Source: an uncultured Flavobacterium sp.
GTDB lineage: Bacteria > Bacteroidota > Bacteroidia > Flavobacteriales > Flavobacteriaceae
Direction: 5' to 3'
Assembly (NCBI RefSeq): GCF_963422545.1
Contig: NZ_OY730257.1
Location: 124,001-188,000 of the forward strand
DNA length: 64,000 nucleotides
The translations under genes and the position numbers were made by a program. Position 1 is the first letter of the stretch. The number at the start of each line of letters is the position of its first letter. The notes below the pieces were generated by a model. It searched no databases and was not told the origin of the DNA. It saw only the letters and a list, made by a program, of their open reading frames with translations. This document shows, piece after piece, positions 1 through 8,739 of the stretch.

Positions 1-1
1 A

Positions 2-388
2 GAAAACAAAAATTCCGACGGGACAAAAAATCTTCTGTATGATGTAAATCCAAAAGGCATTTTGTTTTTTGACGAAAAAGGAAATTACGCTATTGAGATT
101 TATAAAAATGAAAGACCTAAAATAATTTCGGGCGATAAAAACAAATGTACTCCTGAAGAAAACGCAGCAATTGTACAAGGAAGTAATTCGCACTTTGGAG
201 AATATGAAATTGACGAAGCAAATAAGGTTATTACTTTTAAAATAAAAACAGCTTCGTTTCCAAACTGGGAAGGAACAATTCAAAAGAGATCTTACACTTT
301 CATGAATAACGAACTCAAATATGTTGTAACCAATACAACGCAGGGAGGGAAATCTGTCACTGCCGAAGTTGTCTGGAAAAAATTGTAA
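2..388 (+). CDS. Lipocalin-like domain protein, C-terminal part (5' end outside window)
   Basis: The frame is open from base 2 to the TAA at 386-388 and no start codon is convincing, so the gene begins before the window. The visible 128 residues have the beta-rich pattern of the lipocalin-like family (Pfam lipocalin_5 type): a strand around NPKGILFFDEKGNY, then GEYEIDEANKVITFKI, and a final strand pair YTFMNNELKYVV / SVTAEVVWKKL. Such proteins are usually small and secreted, and their ligands are generally unknown. The TTG at 62 is internal to the open frame and is not the likely start. Pgi follows after about 120 bp on the same strand. The family assignment is moderate because the N-terminus is missing. 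Confidence 0.6.
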   Translation, partial: ENKNSDGTKNLLYDVNPKGILFFDEKGNYAIEIYKNERPKIISGDKNKCTPEENAAIVQGSNSHFGEYEIDEANKVITFKIKTASFPNWEGTIQKRSYTFMNNELKYVVTNTTQGGKSVTAEVVWKKL

Positions 389-463
389 TGTTGATTCATA
401 AAACGTTTTCGTAACTAATTGTTATATAATTGTGAACCTTAAAGCTATTAAAAGTTATTTCAG

Positions 464-471
464 TATTTTTG
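464..471 (+). promoter_or_regulatory. Candidate -7 box for pgi
   Basis: TATTTTTG fits the Bacteroidota -7 consensus TAnnTTTG and lies 35 bp before the pgi ATG. No TTG is at the usual distance upstream, so the match is partial. Confidence 0.4.
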
Positions 472-506
472 TGTTTTTATAACCAAATTTTCAATTAAAC
501 TAAAAA

Positions 507-2150
507 ATGGCTTTAAACACAACAAACCCAACCGGGACTGAAGCGTGGAAAAATCTGCAAAATCACTATAACGCAATTCACGAAACTACTATACAGGAAT
601 TATTTCAGCAAGATAATGCACGTGCTGAAAAATTCAACTTACAATGGAATGATTTTTTAGTTGATTATTCTAAGAACAATATTAGTCAGGAAACTGTTTC
701 TCTTTTATTAGAATTAGCAAATTCTATTGGATTAAAAGATGCTATCTCTCAATATTTTGGAGGAGAAATAATTAATCAAACTGAAAATCGCGCTGTTCTT
801 CATACAGCTTTACGTGCTCCGGAATCGGCAGTTATTAAGGTTGATGGAGAAAATGTAATTCCTGAAGTTTATGAAGTAAAAAACAAAATCAAAAACTTTA
901 CAAACGAAGTAATTTCTGGACAAAGAAAAGGTTTTACAGGAAAAGCTTTTACTGATATTGTAAATATTGGAATTGGAGGCTCTGACCTAGGTCCGGTTAT
1001 GGCAGTTGAAGCTTTACAATTTTACAAAAATCACCTGAACACACATTTCGTTTCGAATGTTGATGGTGATCACGTAAACGAAATAATCAAAAAACTGAAT
1101 CCTGAAACAACATTATTTTTAATTGTTTCTAAAACTTTTACAACTCAGGAAACTTTATCAAATTCTGAAACTATCAGAGAATGGTTTTTGAAATCAGCTT
1201 CTCAGGAAGATGTTGCAAAACACTTTGTGGCGGTTTCAACGAATATTCAAAAAGTAACTGAATTCGGGATTAATCCAGACAACGTTTTTCCAATGTGGGA
1301 CTGGGTTGGCGGAAGATTTTCTTTATGGAGTGCTGTTGGTTTAAGCATAGCTTTAGCAATTGGTTTTGATAATTACAACCAATTATTAGTTGGAGCTAAT
1401 GAAATGGACGAGCATTTTAAATCGGCAGAATTTGATGAAAATATTCCGGTAATTTTAGCTTTGTTAAGCGTTTGGTATAATAATTTCTTTGGAGCCGAAA
1501 GTGAAGCTTTGATTCCATACACTCAATATTTATCAAAATTAGCTCCGTATTTGCAACAAGCAACTATGGAAAGTAATGGAAAAAGTGTTGGCCGCGATGG
1601 AAAACCGGTTAATTACCAAACCGGAACTATTATTTGGGGAGAACCTGGAACAAATTCTCAACATGCATTTTTCCAATTAATTCACCAGGGAACAAAATTG
1701 ATTCCAACAGATTTTATTGGATTCGTAAAATCTCTTTACGGAAACGAAGATCACCATAATAAATTAATGTCAAACTTTTTTGCTCAGACTGAGGCTTTAA
1801 TGAATGGAAAAACTGCTGCACAGGTTCAGGCTGAATTTGACAAACAAGGACTTGCTGCTGAGAAAGCTTCTTACTTATTGCCGTTTAAAGTTTTCACCGG
1901 AAACAAACCAACAAATACAATCTTGATTCAAAAATTAACTCCTAAGTCTTTAGGTTCATTGATTGCTTTATACGAGCACAAGATTTTTGTTCAGGGCGTT
2001 ATCTGGAACATCTTCAGTTTTGATCAATGGGGAGTTGAATTGGGTAAACAATTGGCAAATTCAATTTTAGATGAGATTAACTCAAAAACTGTTAAAAATC
2101 ACGATAGTTCAACTTCATTTTTGCTAAACCATTTTTTGAAGAATAAATAA
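507..2150 (+). CDS. pgi: Glucose-6-phosphate isomerase
   Basis: Interconverts glucose 6-phosphate and fructose 6-phosphate in the cytosol (glycolysis and gluconeogenesis). The 547 residues match the usual length of the bacterial enzyme. Clear family signatures are NIGIGGSDLGPVM near residue 155, the phosphate-binding stretch LIVSKTFTTQETLSN near 207, the GGRFSLWSAVGL segment near 268, and the C-terminal VQGVIWNIFSFDQWGVELGK signature near 495-515. ATG 507 opens a typical N-terminus (TEAWKNLQNHY). It stands alone between a candidate promoter and a strong hairpin terminator at 2183. Nothing looks truncated. Confidence 0.97.
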   Translation: MALNTTNPTGTEAWKNLQNHYNAIHETTIQELFQQDNARAEKFNLQWNDFLVDYSKNNISQETVSLLLELANSIGLKDAISQYFGGEIINQTENRAVLHTALRAPESAVIKVDGENVIPEVYEVKNKIKNFTNEVISGQRKGFTGKAFTDIVNIGIGGSDLGPVMAVEALQFYKNHLNTHFVSNVDGDHVNEIIKKLNPETTLFLIVSKTFTTQETLSNSETIREWFLKSASQEDVAKHFVAVSTNIQKVTEFGINPDNVFPMWDWVGGRFSLWSAVGLSIALAIGFDNYNQLLVGANEMDEHFKSAEFDENIPVILALLSVWYNNFFGAESEALIPYTQYLSKLAPYLQQATMESNGKSVGRDGKPVNYQTGTIIWGEPGTNSQHAFFQLIHQGTKLIPTDFIGFVKSLYGNEDHHNKLMSNFFAQTEALMNGKTAAQVQAEFDKQGLAAEKASYLLPFKVFTGNKPTNTILIQKLTPKSLGSLIALYEHKIFVQGVIWNIFSFDQWGVELGKQLANSILDEINSKTVKNHDSSTSFLLNHFLKNK

Positions 2151-2182
2151 AAACTTTTAGAAGAAAATTTTCTTAATAAACT

Positions 2183-2219
2183 GAAACGCCTTAATTTAAC
2201 GCAAATTAAGGCGTTTTTT
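2183..2219 (+). terminator. Rho-independent terminator of pgi
   Basis: Perfect 14-bp stem AAACGCCTTAATTT / AAATTAAGGCGTTT with a short loop and a T run, 33 bp after the pgi stop codon. Confidence 0.9.
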
Positions 2220-2412
2220 CGTATAAAGACGCCTATTTTAACATCTATAACGCTATTTATTGAAAGTTTAGACCTACAGAACAATTCAAATTATTACATT
2301 TTTAACAAAAAACACATCTCTAAATTCAAAAAAACATCATTTTGTTTACTTAAAATAAGAAAAAACATTTTAATACGCAACACATTAGACAAAACTAGCT
2401 TTTCTTAACGTT

Positions 2413-2448
2413 TTGATAACATTATCTGATTTTAATGTTATAATTTTG
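2413..2448 (+). promoter_or_regulatory. Candidate promoter of the TonB receptor gene
   Basis: TAATTTTG at 2441-2448 fits TAnnTTTG, 25 bp before the ATG. A TTG lies at 2413-2415, but the 25-bp spacing is longer than the usual 17-23 bp. Confidence 0.45.
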
Positions 2449-2473
2449 CCAAAAACAATAAACTAAATAACAA

Positions 2474-5272
2474 ATGAAGACAATGAAAAATTGGTTACTT
2501 ACTGGACTATTGTTCATGATAGTTTCGACCGCATTTTCTCAAGGAAAAATTACCGGTACTATTACCGACGGTGTGGCTTCACTACCGGGGGCAAACGTTG
2601 CGATCAAAGGATCCTCGGCTGCTACTTCTACAGATTTTGATGGTAAATTTACTATCGATGCTACAACTAGCACAGGAGAAATCGTTCTTTCTTACTTAGG
2701 TTACGAAAATCAAACTATCAAATTTACAGTAGCAAAAGGTGCAACTACAAATTTAGGAAAGATAGTTTTAGTATCTAATTCTAACGAATTAAGTGAAATT
2801 GTGGTTAAAAGTAGCGTAGTAGATATTGCAAAAGACAGAAAAACTCCTGTTGCAGTTTCTACAATTAAAGCTGCTGAAATTCAAGAAAAATTAGGTTCTC
2901 AGGAATTTCCAGAGATCTTAAAAAGCACACCTTCTGTATATGCTTCAAAAGCAGGTGGTGGATATGGAGATTCAAGAATTGCTATTCGTGGATTTGACCA
3001 AAAAAATATTGCTGTAATGGTTAACGGAGTGCCTATCAATGACATGGAAAACAGTGCTGTATTCTGGAGTAACTGGGCAGGTATCTCTGATGTAACTTCT
3101 GCTATGCAAGTACAAAGAGGTTTAGGAGCTTCAAAATTGGCTATTTCTTCTGTTGGAGGAACAATCAACATTGTTACAAAATCTTCTGATGTTAAAGAAG
3201 GTGGATCACTTTCTTCTAGCTTTGGTAATAACAACTACTTAAAAGCACAAGCATCTTACAGTACAGGATTAATGAAAAACGGACTTTCTGCTTCTGTTTT
3301 ATTTAGCAGAACTGAAGGAAACGGATATGTTGACGGAACTAAATTTGAAGGATACAACTACTTCATGGCTTTTGGATACAAAATCAATGACAAACACAGC
3401 TTAGAATTCACATTTACAGGAGCACCTCAATGGCACGATCAAAGATCTACTTCTCCTTTATTAAGTGATTTCTTGAAATACGGAAGTGATGGTCAAAAAC
3501 CAAATATCAAATACAACTCTGATTGGGGAATGAAAAATGGTGAAGAATATAATTTAAAAACAAATTATTACCATAAACCAGTTATGTCTTTAAACTGGGA
3601 CTACAACATCAACGAGACTACAAAATTATCTACAGTAGTTTACGCTTCATGGGGACGTGGAGGAGGAACTACTTCAAATGGTGGTATTAGAGGTGACAAT
3701 GCATACTCAGCTAACAACAAGTTAAGAACAGCTGATGGTCTTATTAATTTTGATTTAATCCAAAATTGGAACTCAGGAAACCCAACAACTTTAGGAACAA
3801 GAGTTCCTGTAAGCGGACAGTATGTGAATAGTGCTGATACAGGAAGCAACAAAGTTGCTGGCGCAACAGTTATCAATAACACAGCAGGTATTTCTCAAAT
3901 TGCTTCTGTAAACTCTCACAACTGGTACGGAACTGTTATCAACTTAGATAAAAAACTTACTGATAACTTAACTTTAGATTTCGGAGTTGAAGGAAGAATG
4001 TACCAAGGTATTCACTTTCAAAACTTAATTGATTTATTCGGCGCTGATGTTTACAAAAACACTGCTGACGTAAATAATAATCCTGGATATTTTAGTACCA
4101 CTTATGCTCCAAGACCAAGTGGAAACCCATTTGTTAGTACAGATTACCAACAAAGAGTTAACTACTGGAATGACAGTAAAGTAAACTACTACGGAGCTTT
4201 TACTCAATTAGAGTACTCTATTGGTAACCTGACTGCTTTCTTACAAGGTGCTGTATCTCAACAACAATACAAAAGAATTGACCACATGAAGTATCTTGCT
4301 TCTGATCCACTTTCTAATACAGATTATGAAAATATTACAGGTGGAGATGTTAAAGCTGGAGCAAATTACAACATTAATGATCAACATAATGTATTTGTAA
4401 ACGCTGGTTATTACTCAAAACAACCGTTTTTCAATGCAGTATATCCTAATAATGCTTCAATAGTAAACCCGAATCTTACAAACGAAAAAATTAAAGCTAT
4501 TGAACTTGGTTATGGTTTCCGTTCAGGGATCTTCAATGCTAACTTAAATGCTTATTACACAACTTGGGATGACAGATTTACAACTGCACTTGATCAAGCA
4601 GCAACTAACTCTGGTGGATACTACACTTTCCAAGGTGTTAATGAAATACATAAAGGTATTGAGTTAGATGTTACAGCTAGACCAATTGATAAGTTAAAAC
4701 TAAACGGAATGATTTCTGTTGGTGATTGGAAATATAGAGGTAATGCTACAAGTAGTCGTTTTGATGTTAGTAATAATCCAATTAACGGAGATCAACCTTT
4801 ATACCTTGACGGAGTTAAAGTTGGAAACAATGCTCAAACTACAATGGCGGTTGGAGCTGCGTACGAAATCTTACATGGTCTTAATGTTGATGCTAACCTT
4901 AACTACTCAGAAAAATTATACGGAAATATCGATGTATCTAAATTTTCTGCTGCAGATAACAAAGGCGCTATGGAATTACCAGGTTTTGCAACTACAGATG
5001 CTGGTATATCTTACAAATGGAATATCGCTCCAAAATTAGGCGCTTTAAACTTCAGATTAAACGTAAACAACGTTTTTGACAAAATCTTCATCAACGAATC
5101 GTTCACAAATATCTTTGCTGATGATAATCTTCCTGTTGCATCTGGACAACCAGCTGGTTCAAAAGGAACTTATGCTTCTAACGGACAACTTTACAATGGT
5201 ATTGCCACTGCAAACAAAGTTTACTTCGGTTACGGAAGAACTTGGAACTTTACATTACGTTACGATTTCTAA
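2474..5272 (+). CDS. TonB-dependent outer-membrane receptor with carboxypeptidase-like regulatory domain
   Basis: A 932-residue outer-membrane transporter energised by TonB. Order of parts: signal peptide about 1-22 (ends TAFSQ); a CarboxypepD-reg-like beta-sandwich about 24-100 (GKITGTITDG, PGANVAIKG, TSTDFDGKFTI); a plug about 115-260 with RIAIRGFDQKNIAVMVNGVPIND and GGTINIVTKS; then a 22-strand type barrel ending in an aromatic C-terminus (TWNFTLRYDF), as expected for Bam-dependent insertion. No SusD homologue is adjacent, so this is a stand-alone receptor and not a SusCD pair. The barrel sequence does not reveal the substrate. The gene is monocistronic, between its own promoter and a terminator at 5298. 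Confidence 0.9.
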   Translation: MKTMKNWLLTGLLFMIVSTAFSQGKITGTITDGVASLPGANVAIKGSSAATSTDFDGKFTIDATTSTGEIVLSYLGYENQTIKFTVAKGATTNLGKIVLVSNSNELSEIVVKSSVVDIAKDRKTPVAVSTIKAAEIQEKLGSQEFPEILKSTPSVYASKAGGGYGDSRIAIRGFDQKNIAVMVNGVPINDMENSAVFWSNWAGISDVTSAMQVQRGLGASKLAISSVGGTINIVTKSSDVKEGGSLSSSFGNNNYLKAQASYSTGLMKNGLSASVLFSRTEGNGYVDGTKFEGYNYFMAFGYKINDKHSLEFTFTGAPQWHDQRSTSPLLSDFLKYGSDGQKPNIKYNSDWGMKNGEEYNLKTNYYHKPVMSLNWDYNINETTKLSTVVYASWGRGGGTTSNGGIRGDNAYSANNKLRTADGLINFDLIQNWNSGNPTTLGTRVPVSGQYVNSADTGSNKVAGATVINNTAGISQIASVNSHNWYGTVINLDKKLTDNLTLDFGVEGRMYQGIHFQNLIDLFGADVYKNTADVNNNPGYFSTTYAPRPSGNPFVSTDYQQRVNYWNDSKVNYYGAFTQLEYSIGNLTAFLQGAVSQQQYKRIDHMKYLASDPLSNTDYENITGGDVKAGANYNINDQHNVFVNAGYYSKQPFFNAVYPNNASIVNPNLTNEKIKAIELGYGFRSGIFNANLNAYYTTWDDRFTTALDQAATNSGGYYTFQGVNEIHKGIELDVTARPIDKLKLNGMISVGDWKYRGNATSSRFDVSNNPINGDQPLYLDGVKVGNNAQTTMAVGAAYEILHGLNVDANLNYSEKLYGNIDVSKFSAADNKGAMELPGFATTDAGISYKWNIAPKLGALNFRLNVNNVFDKIFINESFTNIFADDNLPVASGQPAGSKGTYASNGQLYNGIATANKVYFGYGRTWNFTLRYDF

Positions 5273-5297
5273 GAATTTAGAATCTAAATAAATAATA

Positions 5298-5334
5298 AAA
5301 ACGGCATTGACTTTTAGTTTAATGCCGTTTTTTT
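5298..5334 (+). terminator. Terminator of the TonB receptor gene
   Basis: Stem AAAACGGCATT / AATGCCGTTTT with a T run, starting 26 bp after the stop codon. Confidence 0.9.
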
Positions 5335-5348
5335 ATACCCTTTTTTGC

Positions 5349-5356
5349 TATATTTG
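5349..5356 (+). promoter_or_regulatory. Candidate -7 box
   Basis: TATATTTG fits TAnnTTTG and lies 21 bp before the next ATG, just after the preceding terminator. The -33 element is not evident. Confidence 0.45.
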
Positions 5357-5377
5357 TTTTAACAAAAAATCTAATTT

Positions 5378-5800
5378 ATGTACCATTTTCTACAAAAACT
5401 CCACTCGGGTTGGGCTTATTTAGCTTTATTACTTTTACTAATTGCACTTGTAAATGCTATCATTGGATTAACTTCTAAAAAAGATTTCACAGCTAAAGAT
5501 CGCAAAATTGCTTTATTTGCTTTAATAGGCACTCACACTCAATTATTAATTGGTTTAATCCTTTATTTTGTCTCTCCTTTAGGAAAAGCAGCTTTTGGAC
5601 AAATGTCTAATGCAGAACTTAGACTTACATCATTAGAACACCCGCTTATTAATATTATAGCAATCATTTTGATAACAATTGGATGGTCAAAACATAAAAA
5701 ATTAATCAATAGCGAAGCTAAATTTAAAACTTTTGCTATTTTTTACGGATTAGGATTATTACTTATATTAAGTAGAATCCCGTGGAACCTATGGTTCTAA
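5378..5800 (+). CDS. Four-helix integral membrane protein (often auto-named cytochrome B)
   Basis: A 140-residue inner-membrane protein with four hydrophobic segments: about 13-31 (YLALLLLLIALVNAIIGL), 46-68 (ALFALIGTHTQLLIGLILYF), 88-105 (PLINIIAIILITIGW) and 118-137 (FAIFYGLGLLLILSRIPW). Conserved-looking polar positions within or beside the helices are H9, H52 and H87, which could bind a cofactor such as heme. This resembles a small family conserved in Flavobacteriia and commonly labelled cytochrome B without experimental support. It is a single-gene unit with its own -7 box and terminator. The function is unknown. Confidence 0.7.
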   Translation: MYHFLQKLHSGWAYLALLLLLIALVNAIIGLTSKKDFTAKDRKIALFALIGTHTQLLIGLILYFVSPLGKAAFGQMSNAELRLTSLEHPLINIIAIILITIGWSKHKKLINSEAKFKTFAIFYGLGLLLILSRIPWNLWF

Positions 5801-5810
5801 AAAACCAATT

Positions 5811-5838
5811 AAAGCCCTAAAATTCTAGGGCTTTTTTT
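5811..5838 (+). terminator. Terminator of the membrane protein gene
   Basis: Stem AAAGCCCTA / TAGGGCTTT with a T run, 10 bp after the stop codon. Confidence 0.9.
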
Positions 5839-5889
5839 ATCTCGGCATATTATTTGTACAAACTCCCCAAGTCTGAAAAAAAATAAAAA

Positions 5890-6381
5890 ATGAGAAATAA
5901 AAAACATATTATACTCACCACACTTACTATAACCTTTTTAAGTTGTTTTACTTATGTCATAAGTCAGACAAAACCAGTAATCGATTCTAAAGCTCCTCAG
6001 GATACGGTAAAAACCGCGAAACCTAATTTAATTGCAATACCAACTGATTCTGTTTTTACAGATAAAGGATTAAAACTTAAACCATACAAAAAAAACGCAC
6101 ACGCCTCCTACTATGCTGATCGTTTTAATGGTAAAAAAACAGCAAACGGAAGCAGATTCAGCAATACTGCATACACTGCTGCACACAAAAAACTTCCATT
6201 TGGAACCCGAATAAAAGTAACAAATGAAGCTAACGGAAAATTCGTAATCGTAAAAATTACGGATCGTGGTCCGTTTGTTAAAACAAGAGAATTAGACTTA
6301 TCAAAAAGAGCCTTTATGGAAATCACCAAAAGCAAAGGAAGTGGCGCTATGAAAGTGACAATTGAAACTATAGTAGAATAA
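5890..6381 (+). CDS. Septal ring lytic transglycosylase RlpA-family protein
   Basis: A 163-residue exported protein with a double-psi beta-barrel domain. The N-terminal 25 residues form a signal peptide or membrane anchor (KHIILTTLTITFLSCFTYVIS), and the Cys near residue 19 could be a lipidation site. A low-complexity linker runs to about residue 70. The domain (about 74-160) has the RlpA hallmarks HASYYADRFNGKKTANG, AHKKLPFGTRIKVTN and VKITDRGPFVKTRELDLSKRA. Known members bind or cleave peptidoglycan stripped of peptides. There is no SPOR domain here, so it is a short version. It stands alone and ends at a repeat-type terminator. Confidence 0.85.
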   Translation: MRNKKHIILTTLTITFLSCFTYVISQTKPVIDSKAPQDTVKTAKPNLIAIPTDSVFTDKGLKLKPYKKNAHASYYADRFNGKKTANGSRFSNTAYTAAHKKLPFGTRIKVTNEANGKFVIVKITDRGPFVKTRELDLSKRAFMEITKSKGSGAMKVTIETIVE

Positions 6382-6402
6382 AAAAGTTATCTCACAATAT
6401 TC

Positions 6403-6436
6403 AAACCCGACAGATTTTAAAAACCTGTCGGGTTTT
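6403..6436 (+). terminator. Palindromic-repeat terminator (CCCGACAG family)
   Basis: Arms AAACCCGACAG and CTGTCGGGTTT around a TTTTAAAA core, followed by T residues. The same hairpin recurs at 25958 and 57709, and in degraded form near 34630. It lies between convergent genes and probably serves both. Confidence 0.8.
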
Positions 6437-6479
6437 CTATTAAGTAAGCCTCAAATAATATGGCTTTGCTTCTAGAAGT

Positions 6480-6935
6480 CTAAACAAACTTTCTAATGCT
6501 CATTACTATTCCGCTATGAATTCCTTCGTGGTAATTATTAAAGCTCAAAGCTCCGTCAATATTTTTTAATACAAAACCCATACTTGTTGGATATTCTGTG
6601 TAAGTAACAAAGATGTTATTAGCAAAATCTTTTTGAACCTGGTCTAATGTCGAAGAAAGCAAAACTCTGATTTCATCAACTTCGGCTTGCGAAACGTCAC
6701 CTTCCGGCTTGGTTCCTTTTCTATACTTAGCAGCAAATTCTTCGGAAACCATCATTGGCAAGCCTGACAACTTATAAATCAAGGCCTGATGTGAAGCTAC
6801 GCAATGCGCAATATTCCAAATTAAATTATTACTAAACCCTTGTGGGATTTTGTTCAATTGTTCTAATGAATGATTATCTAATACCTTCAAAAGAATTTCT
6901 CTAATGGTTTTTTGTACTTCAAAAACTGAATTCAT
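6480..6935 (-). CDS. DinB family protein
   Basis: A 151-residue protein of the DinB/YfiT four-helix-bundle superfamily. These fold like bacillithiol- or mycothiol-dependent transferases and usually hold a metal on three His. Visible His positions that fit the pattern are in NLIWNIAHCVASHQALIY (about 40-57) and YHEGIHSG (about 136-143). The second helix stretch around 85-105 matches family length. The enzymatic role in Flavobacteria is not established. The ATG at 6935 follows an AT-rich leader. A divergent gene (arsC-like) starts 77 bp away. Two further DinB-like genes lie at 56500 and 57066. Confidence 0.8.
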   Translation of the reverse strand: MNSVFEVQKTIREILLKVLDNHSLEQLNKIPQGFSNNLIWNIAHCVASHQALIYKLSGLPMMVSEEFAAKYRKGTKPEGDVSQAEVDEIRVLLSSTLDQVQKDFANNIFVTYTEYPTSMGFVLKNIDGALSFNNYHEGIHSGIVMSIRKFV

Positions 6936-7012
6936 AATTTTATTTTTTTTCTAAAATTAATCATTTTTAAGTTTTAAATGAATTTTCTTTGTAGTCTCTT
7001 AAATTAAAAATT

Positions 7013-7366
7013 ATGAACAAAATATATTACTTAGCATCTTGCGATACTTGTAGAAAAATTATCAAAAGTCTGCCAAAAGATAATAATCTGGTTTTTCACG
7101 ATATTAAACAAAATCCGATTACGGAAGCTGAACTTGAAGAGATGCATCAGCTTGCTGGCAGTTACGAAGCTTTATTTAGTAAAAAAGCACAATTGTATAA
7201 GTCTATGGATTTAAAAAACAAATCGTTGACTGAAGCAGATTTTAAAAAATACATTCTGGAGCATTACACTTTTATAAGCCGTCCGGTTTTTATTATTGAT
7301 GGCAAAATTTATATTGGTAATACACAACCTGTCACATTGCAGGTCATGAAGGCTTTAGAAAAATAA
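7013..7366 (+). CDS. ArsC/Spx family thioredoxin-fold protein
   Basis: A 117-residue protein with the ArsC/Spx/YffB fold. The N-terminal strand KIYYLASCDTCRKIIKSL carries a CxxC pair at residues 9 and 12, then VFHDIKQNPITEAELEEMH. The C-terminal half has the family signature FISRPVFIIDGKIYIGN (about 90-106), where the cis-Pro loop sits. Glutaredoxin-linked arsenate reductases use one N-terminal Cys, and Spx-type regulators use CxxC, so arsenate reduction cannot be assumed. No other arsenic genes are nearby. It is a single gene, divergent from the DinB gene. Confidence 0.8.
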   Translation: MNKIYYLASCDTCRKIIKSLPKDNNLVFHDIKQNPITEAELEEMHQLAGSYEALFSKKAQLYKSMDLKNKSLTEADFKKYILEHYTFISRPVFIIDGKIYIGNTQPVTLQVMKALEK

Positions 7367-7393
7367 CACCTGAAAGTTCCAAAGAACCGGGGT

Positions 7394-7540
7394 TTGCGTT
7401 AGGGATTACTTCACATGATTTTTTATTTTTAATCGGAGTTCAGTGAATTTCATTTGAAGCGGAAATCCTTTTTTTGAGCTTTTTCTGCTCAAAAAAAGAT
7501 TGGGAGCGGATAGCCCGATCCGCCGCGGCGGGAACGCCCA
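7394..7540. repeat. Structured intergenic repeat, copy A (AGGGAT...GCGGATAGCCCGA family)
   Basis: This fills much of the 7367-7733 gene-free gap. It begins GCGTTAGGGAT and ends GAGCGGATAGCCCGATC plus GGGAACGCCC, so the ends can pair (GCGTT with AACGC). Inside is a hairpin of ATCCTTTTTTTGAGC with GCTCAAAAAAAGAT (7465-7501) and a short GC palindrome (CCGCCGCGGCGG). Related copies with the same order of parts lie at 23434 and 28534. The rest of the gap holds another repeat (7569) and the yicC promoter. Confidence 0.6.
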
Positions 7541-7568
7541 AATTAAAATTCTGGCTTTAAAAAAGTTA

Positions 7569-7640
7569 GCCACAAATTTTACGAATTAACACGAATTAAA
7601 AAGTTTTAAATTTGCGAAAATTAGTGAAATTCGTGGCAAA
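7569..7640. repeat. GCCACGAATT-type inverted repeat
   Basis: Starts AGCCACAAATTTTACGAATT and ends GTGAAATTCGTGGC, so the ends pair imperfectly. The same family occurs at 18341-18433 and 36901-36960. It is a non-coding dispersed element of unknown role. Confidence 0.6.
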
Positions 7641-7706
7641 AAACCTCCAAACGACCACTCAAATAACAGTTTAGCATTTTACGACTAAACACTGCAAAGT
7701 TTTATT

Positions 7707-7714
7707 TATCTTTG
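7707..7714 (+). promoter_or_regulatory. Candidate -7 box for yicC
   Basis: TATCTTTG fits TAnnTTTG, 20 bp before the ATG. The TTTGCG that follows resembles the boxes before lepA (52317), thiL (57836) and the CvpA gene (25360). Confidence 0.5.
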
Positions 7715-7733
7715 CGCCTTTATACTCAATTAT

Positions 7734-8594
7734 ATGATACAATCTATGACAGGGTTTGGCAAAGCTTCTTTGCAATTGCCTACAAAAAAAATTACCGTTG
7801 AAGTAAAATCCTTAAATAGTAAAGGTTTAGATTTAAACGTAAGAATGCCGTCGCTTTATCGCGAAATGGAGTTAGGTTTAAGAACTCAGATCTCTACAAA
7901 ACTTGAAAGAGGAAAAATTGATTTCGGAATTTACATTGAAAGTACTTCTGAACAAACTTCGACTAAAGTAAATGTTCCTGTTGTAAAAAACTACATCGCT
8001 CAACTTAAGGAAGTATATCCTGATGCTGATGAAACTGAACTAATGAAAATGGCTGTTCGTATGCCTGATACGCTAAAAACGGAGCGTGAGGAAATCGATG
8101 AAAATGATTGGGAACAAATTCAGGTTATCATTGAAGAGGCTTTAGAAAACATTCTGACTTTTAGAAAAGATGAGGGTGAATCTCTTGAAAAAGAATTCAA
8201 TCTTAGAATATCAAATATTCGCCAATATATGGACGATGCTTTGGCTCTTGATCCGGAACGTGTTCAGGCAATAAAAGACCGTTTGCAAACCGCAATTTCT
8301 GAATTAAAAGTGAATGTTGATGAAAATCGTTTTGAACAAGAACTGATTTATTATTTAGAAAAACTGGATATTACAGAAGAAAAAGTTCGTTTGACAAATC
8401 ATTTAGACTATTTCTTAGAAACCATAAAAGGTACTGAAGCTAATGGTCGTAAATTAGGTTTTATTACTCAGGAAATGGGTCGCGAAATCAATACAATGGG
8501 TTCAAAATCGAATCACGCTCAAATGCAAAAGTTAGTCGTGATGATGAAAGATGAATTAGAAAAGATTAAAGAACAGGTTTTGAATGTGCTTTAA
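7734..8594 (+). CDS. YicC family endoribonuclease
   Basis: A 286-residue cytosolic protein of the YicC/YloC family. The N-terminal domain starts with the diagnostic MIQSMTGFGKA and continues with VEVKSLNSKGLDLNVRMP. The C-terminal DUF1732 domain carries KLDITEEKVRLTNHLDYFLETI and the end signature GRKLGFITQEMGREINTMGSKSN. E. coli YicC was shown to be an endoribonuclease, and conserved acidic residues of the C-terminal domain are present here. It sits just upstream of gmk, a conserved arrangement across many bacteria. The spacer to gmk contains a repeat array. Confidence 0.92.
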   Translation: MIQSMTGFGKASLQLPTKKITVEVKSLNSKGLDLNVRMPSLYREMELGLRTQISTKLERGKIDFGIYIESTSEQTSTKVNVPVVKNYIAQLKEVYPDADETELMKMAVRMPDTLKTEREEIDENDWEQIQVIIEEALENILTFRKDEGESLEKEFNLRISNIRQYMDDALALDPERVQAIKDRLQTAISELKVNVDENRFEQELIYYLEKLDITEEKVRLTNHLDYFLETIKGTEANGRKLGFITQEMGREINTMGSKSNHAQMQKLVVMMKDELEKIKEQVLNVL

Positions 8595-8647
8595 AAAGCC
8601 GTAAGCTTTAAGCTGTAGGCCATAGGCAGAAAAACGAAACGAAATAG

Positions 8648-8720
8648 AAGCTTAAAGCGTAATGCCTAAAGCTTAAAGCATAAATGAAAAGCTTAAGGCT
8701 TACTGCCCAAAGCTTAAAGC
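8648..8720. repeat. Short array of AAGCTTAAAGC units
   Basis: Four near-identical copies of AAGCTTAA(A/G)GC start at 8648, 8669, 8689 and 8710, a period of 20-21 bp. An inverted copy (GCTTTAAGC) lies just upstream near 8605. They fill the yicC-gmk spacer. Their role is unknown. Confidence 0.7.
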
Positions 8721-8739
8721 ATAATGAAAGCATAAATTA

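Larger units (their letters stand above)
2151..2473. other. Intergenic region pgi to TonB receptor gene
   Basis: 323 bp that hold the pgi terminator (2183-2219) and the candidate promoter of the receptor gene (2413-2448). I see no further gene, RNA or repeat in the AT-rich remainder. Confidence 0.7.

Noticed and set aside
2899..3234. Antisense open frame of 111 codons inside the TonB receptor gene
   Set aside because: No family resemblance, and it is complementary to a firmly identified gene; similar shadows occur in pheS, GH3, GH2 and susC.
8648..8720. CRISPR-like array
   Set aside because: Units of 11 bp with 9-10-bp spacers are far too short, and no cas genes are present.
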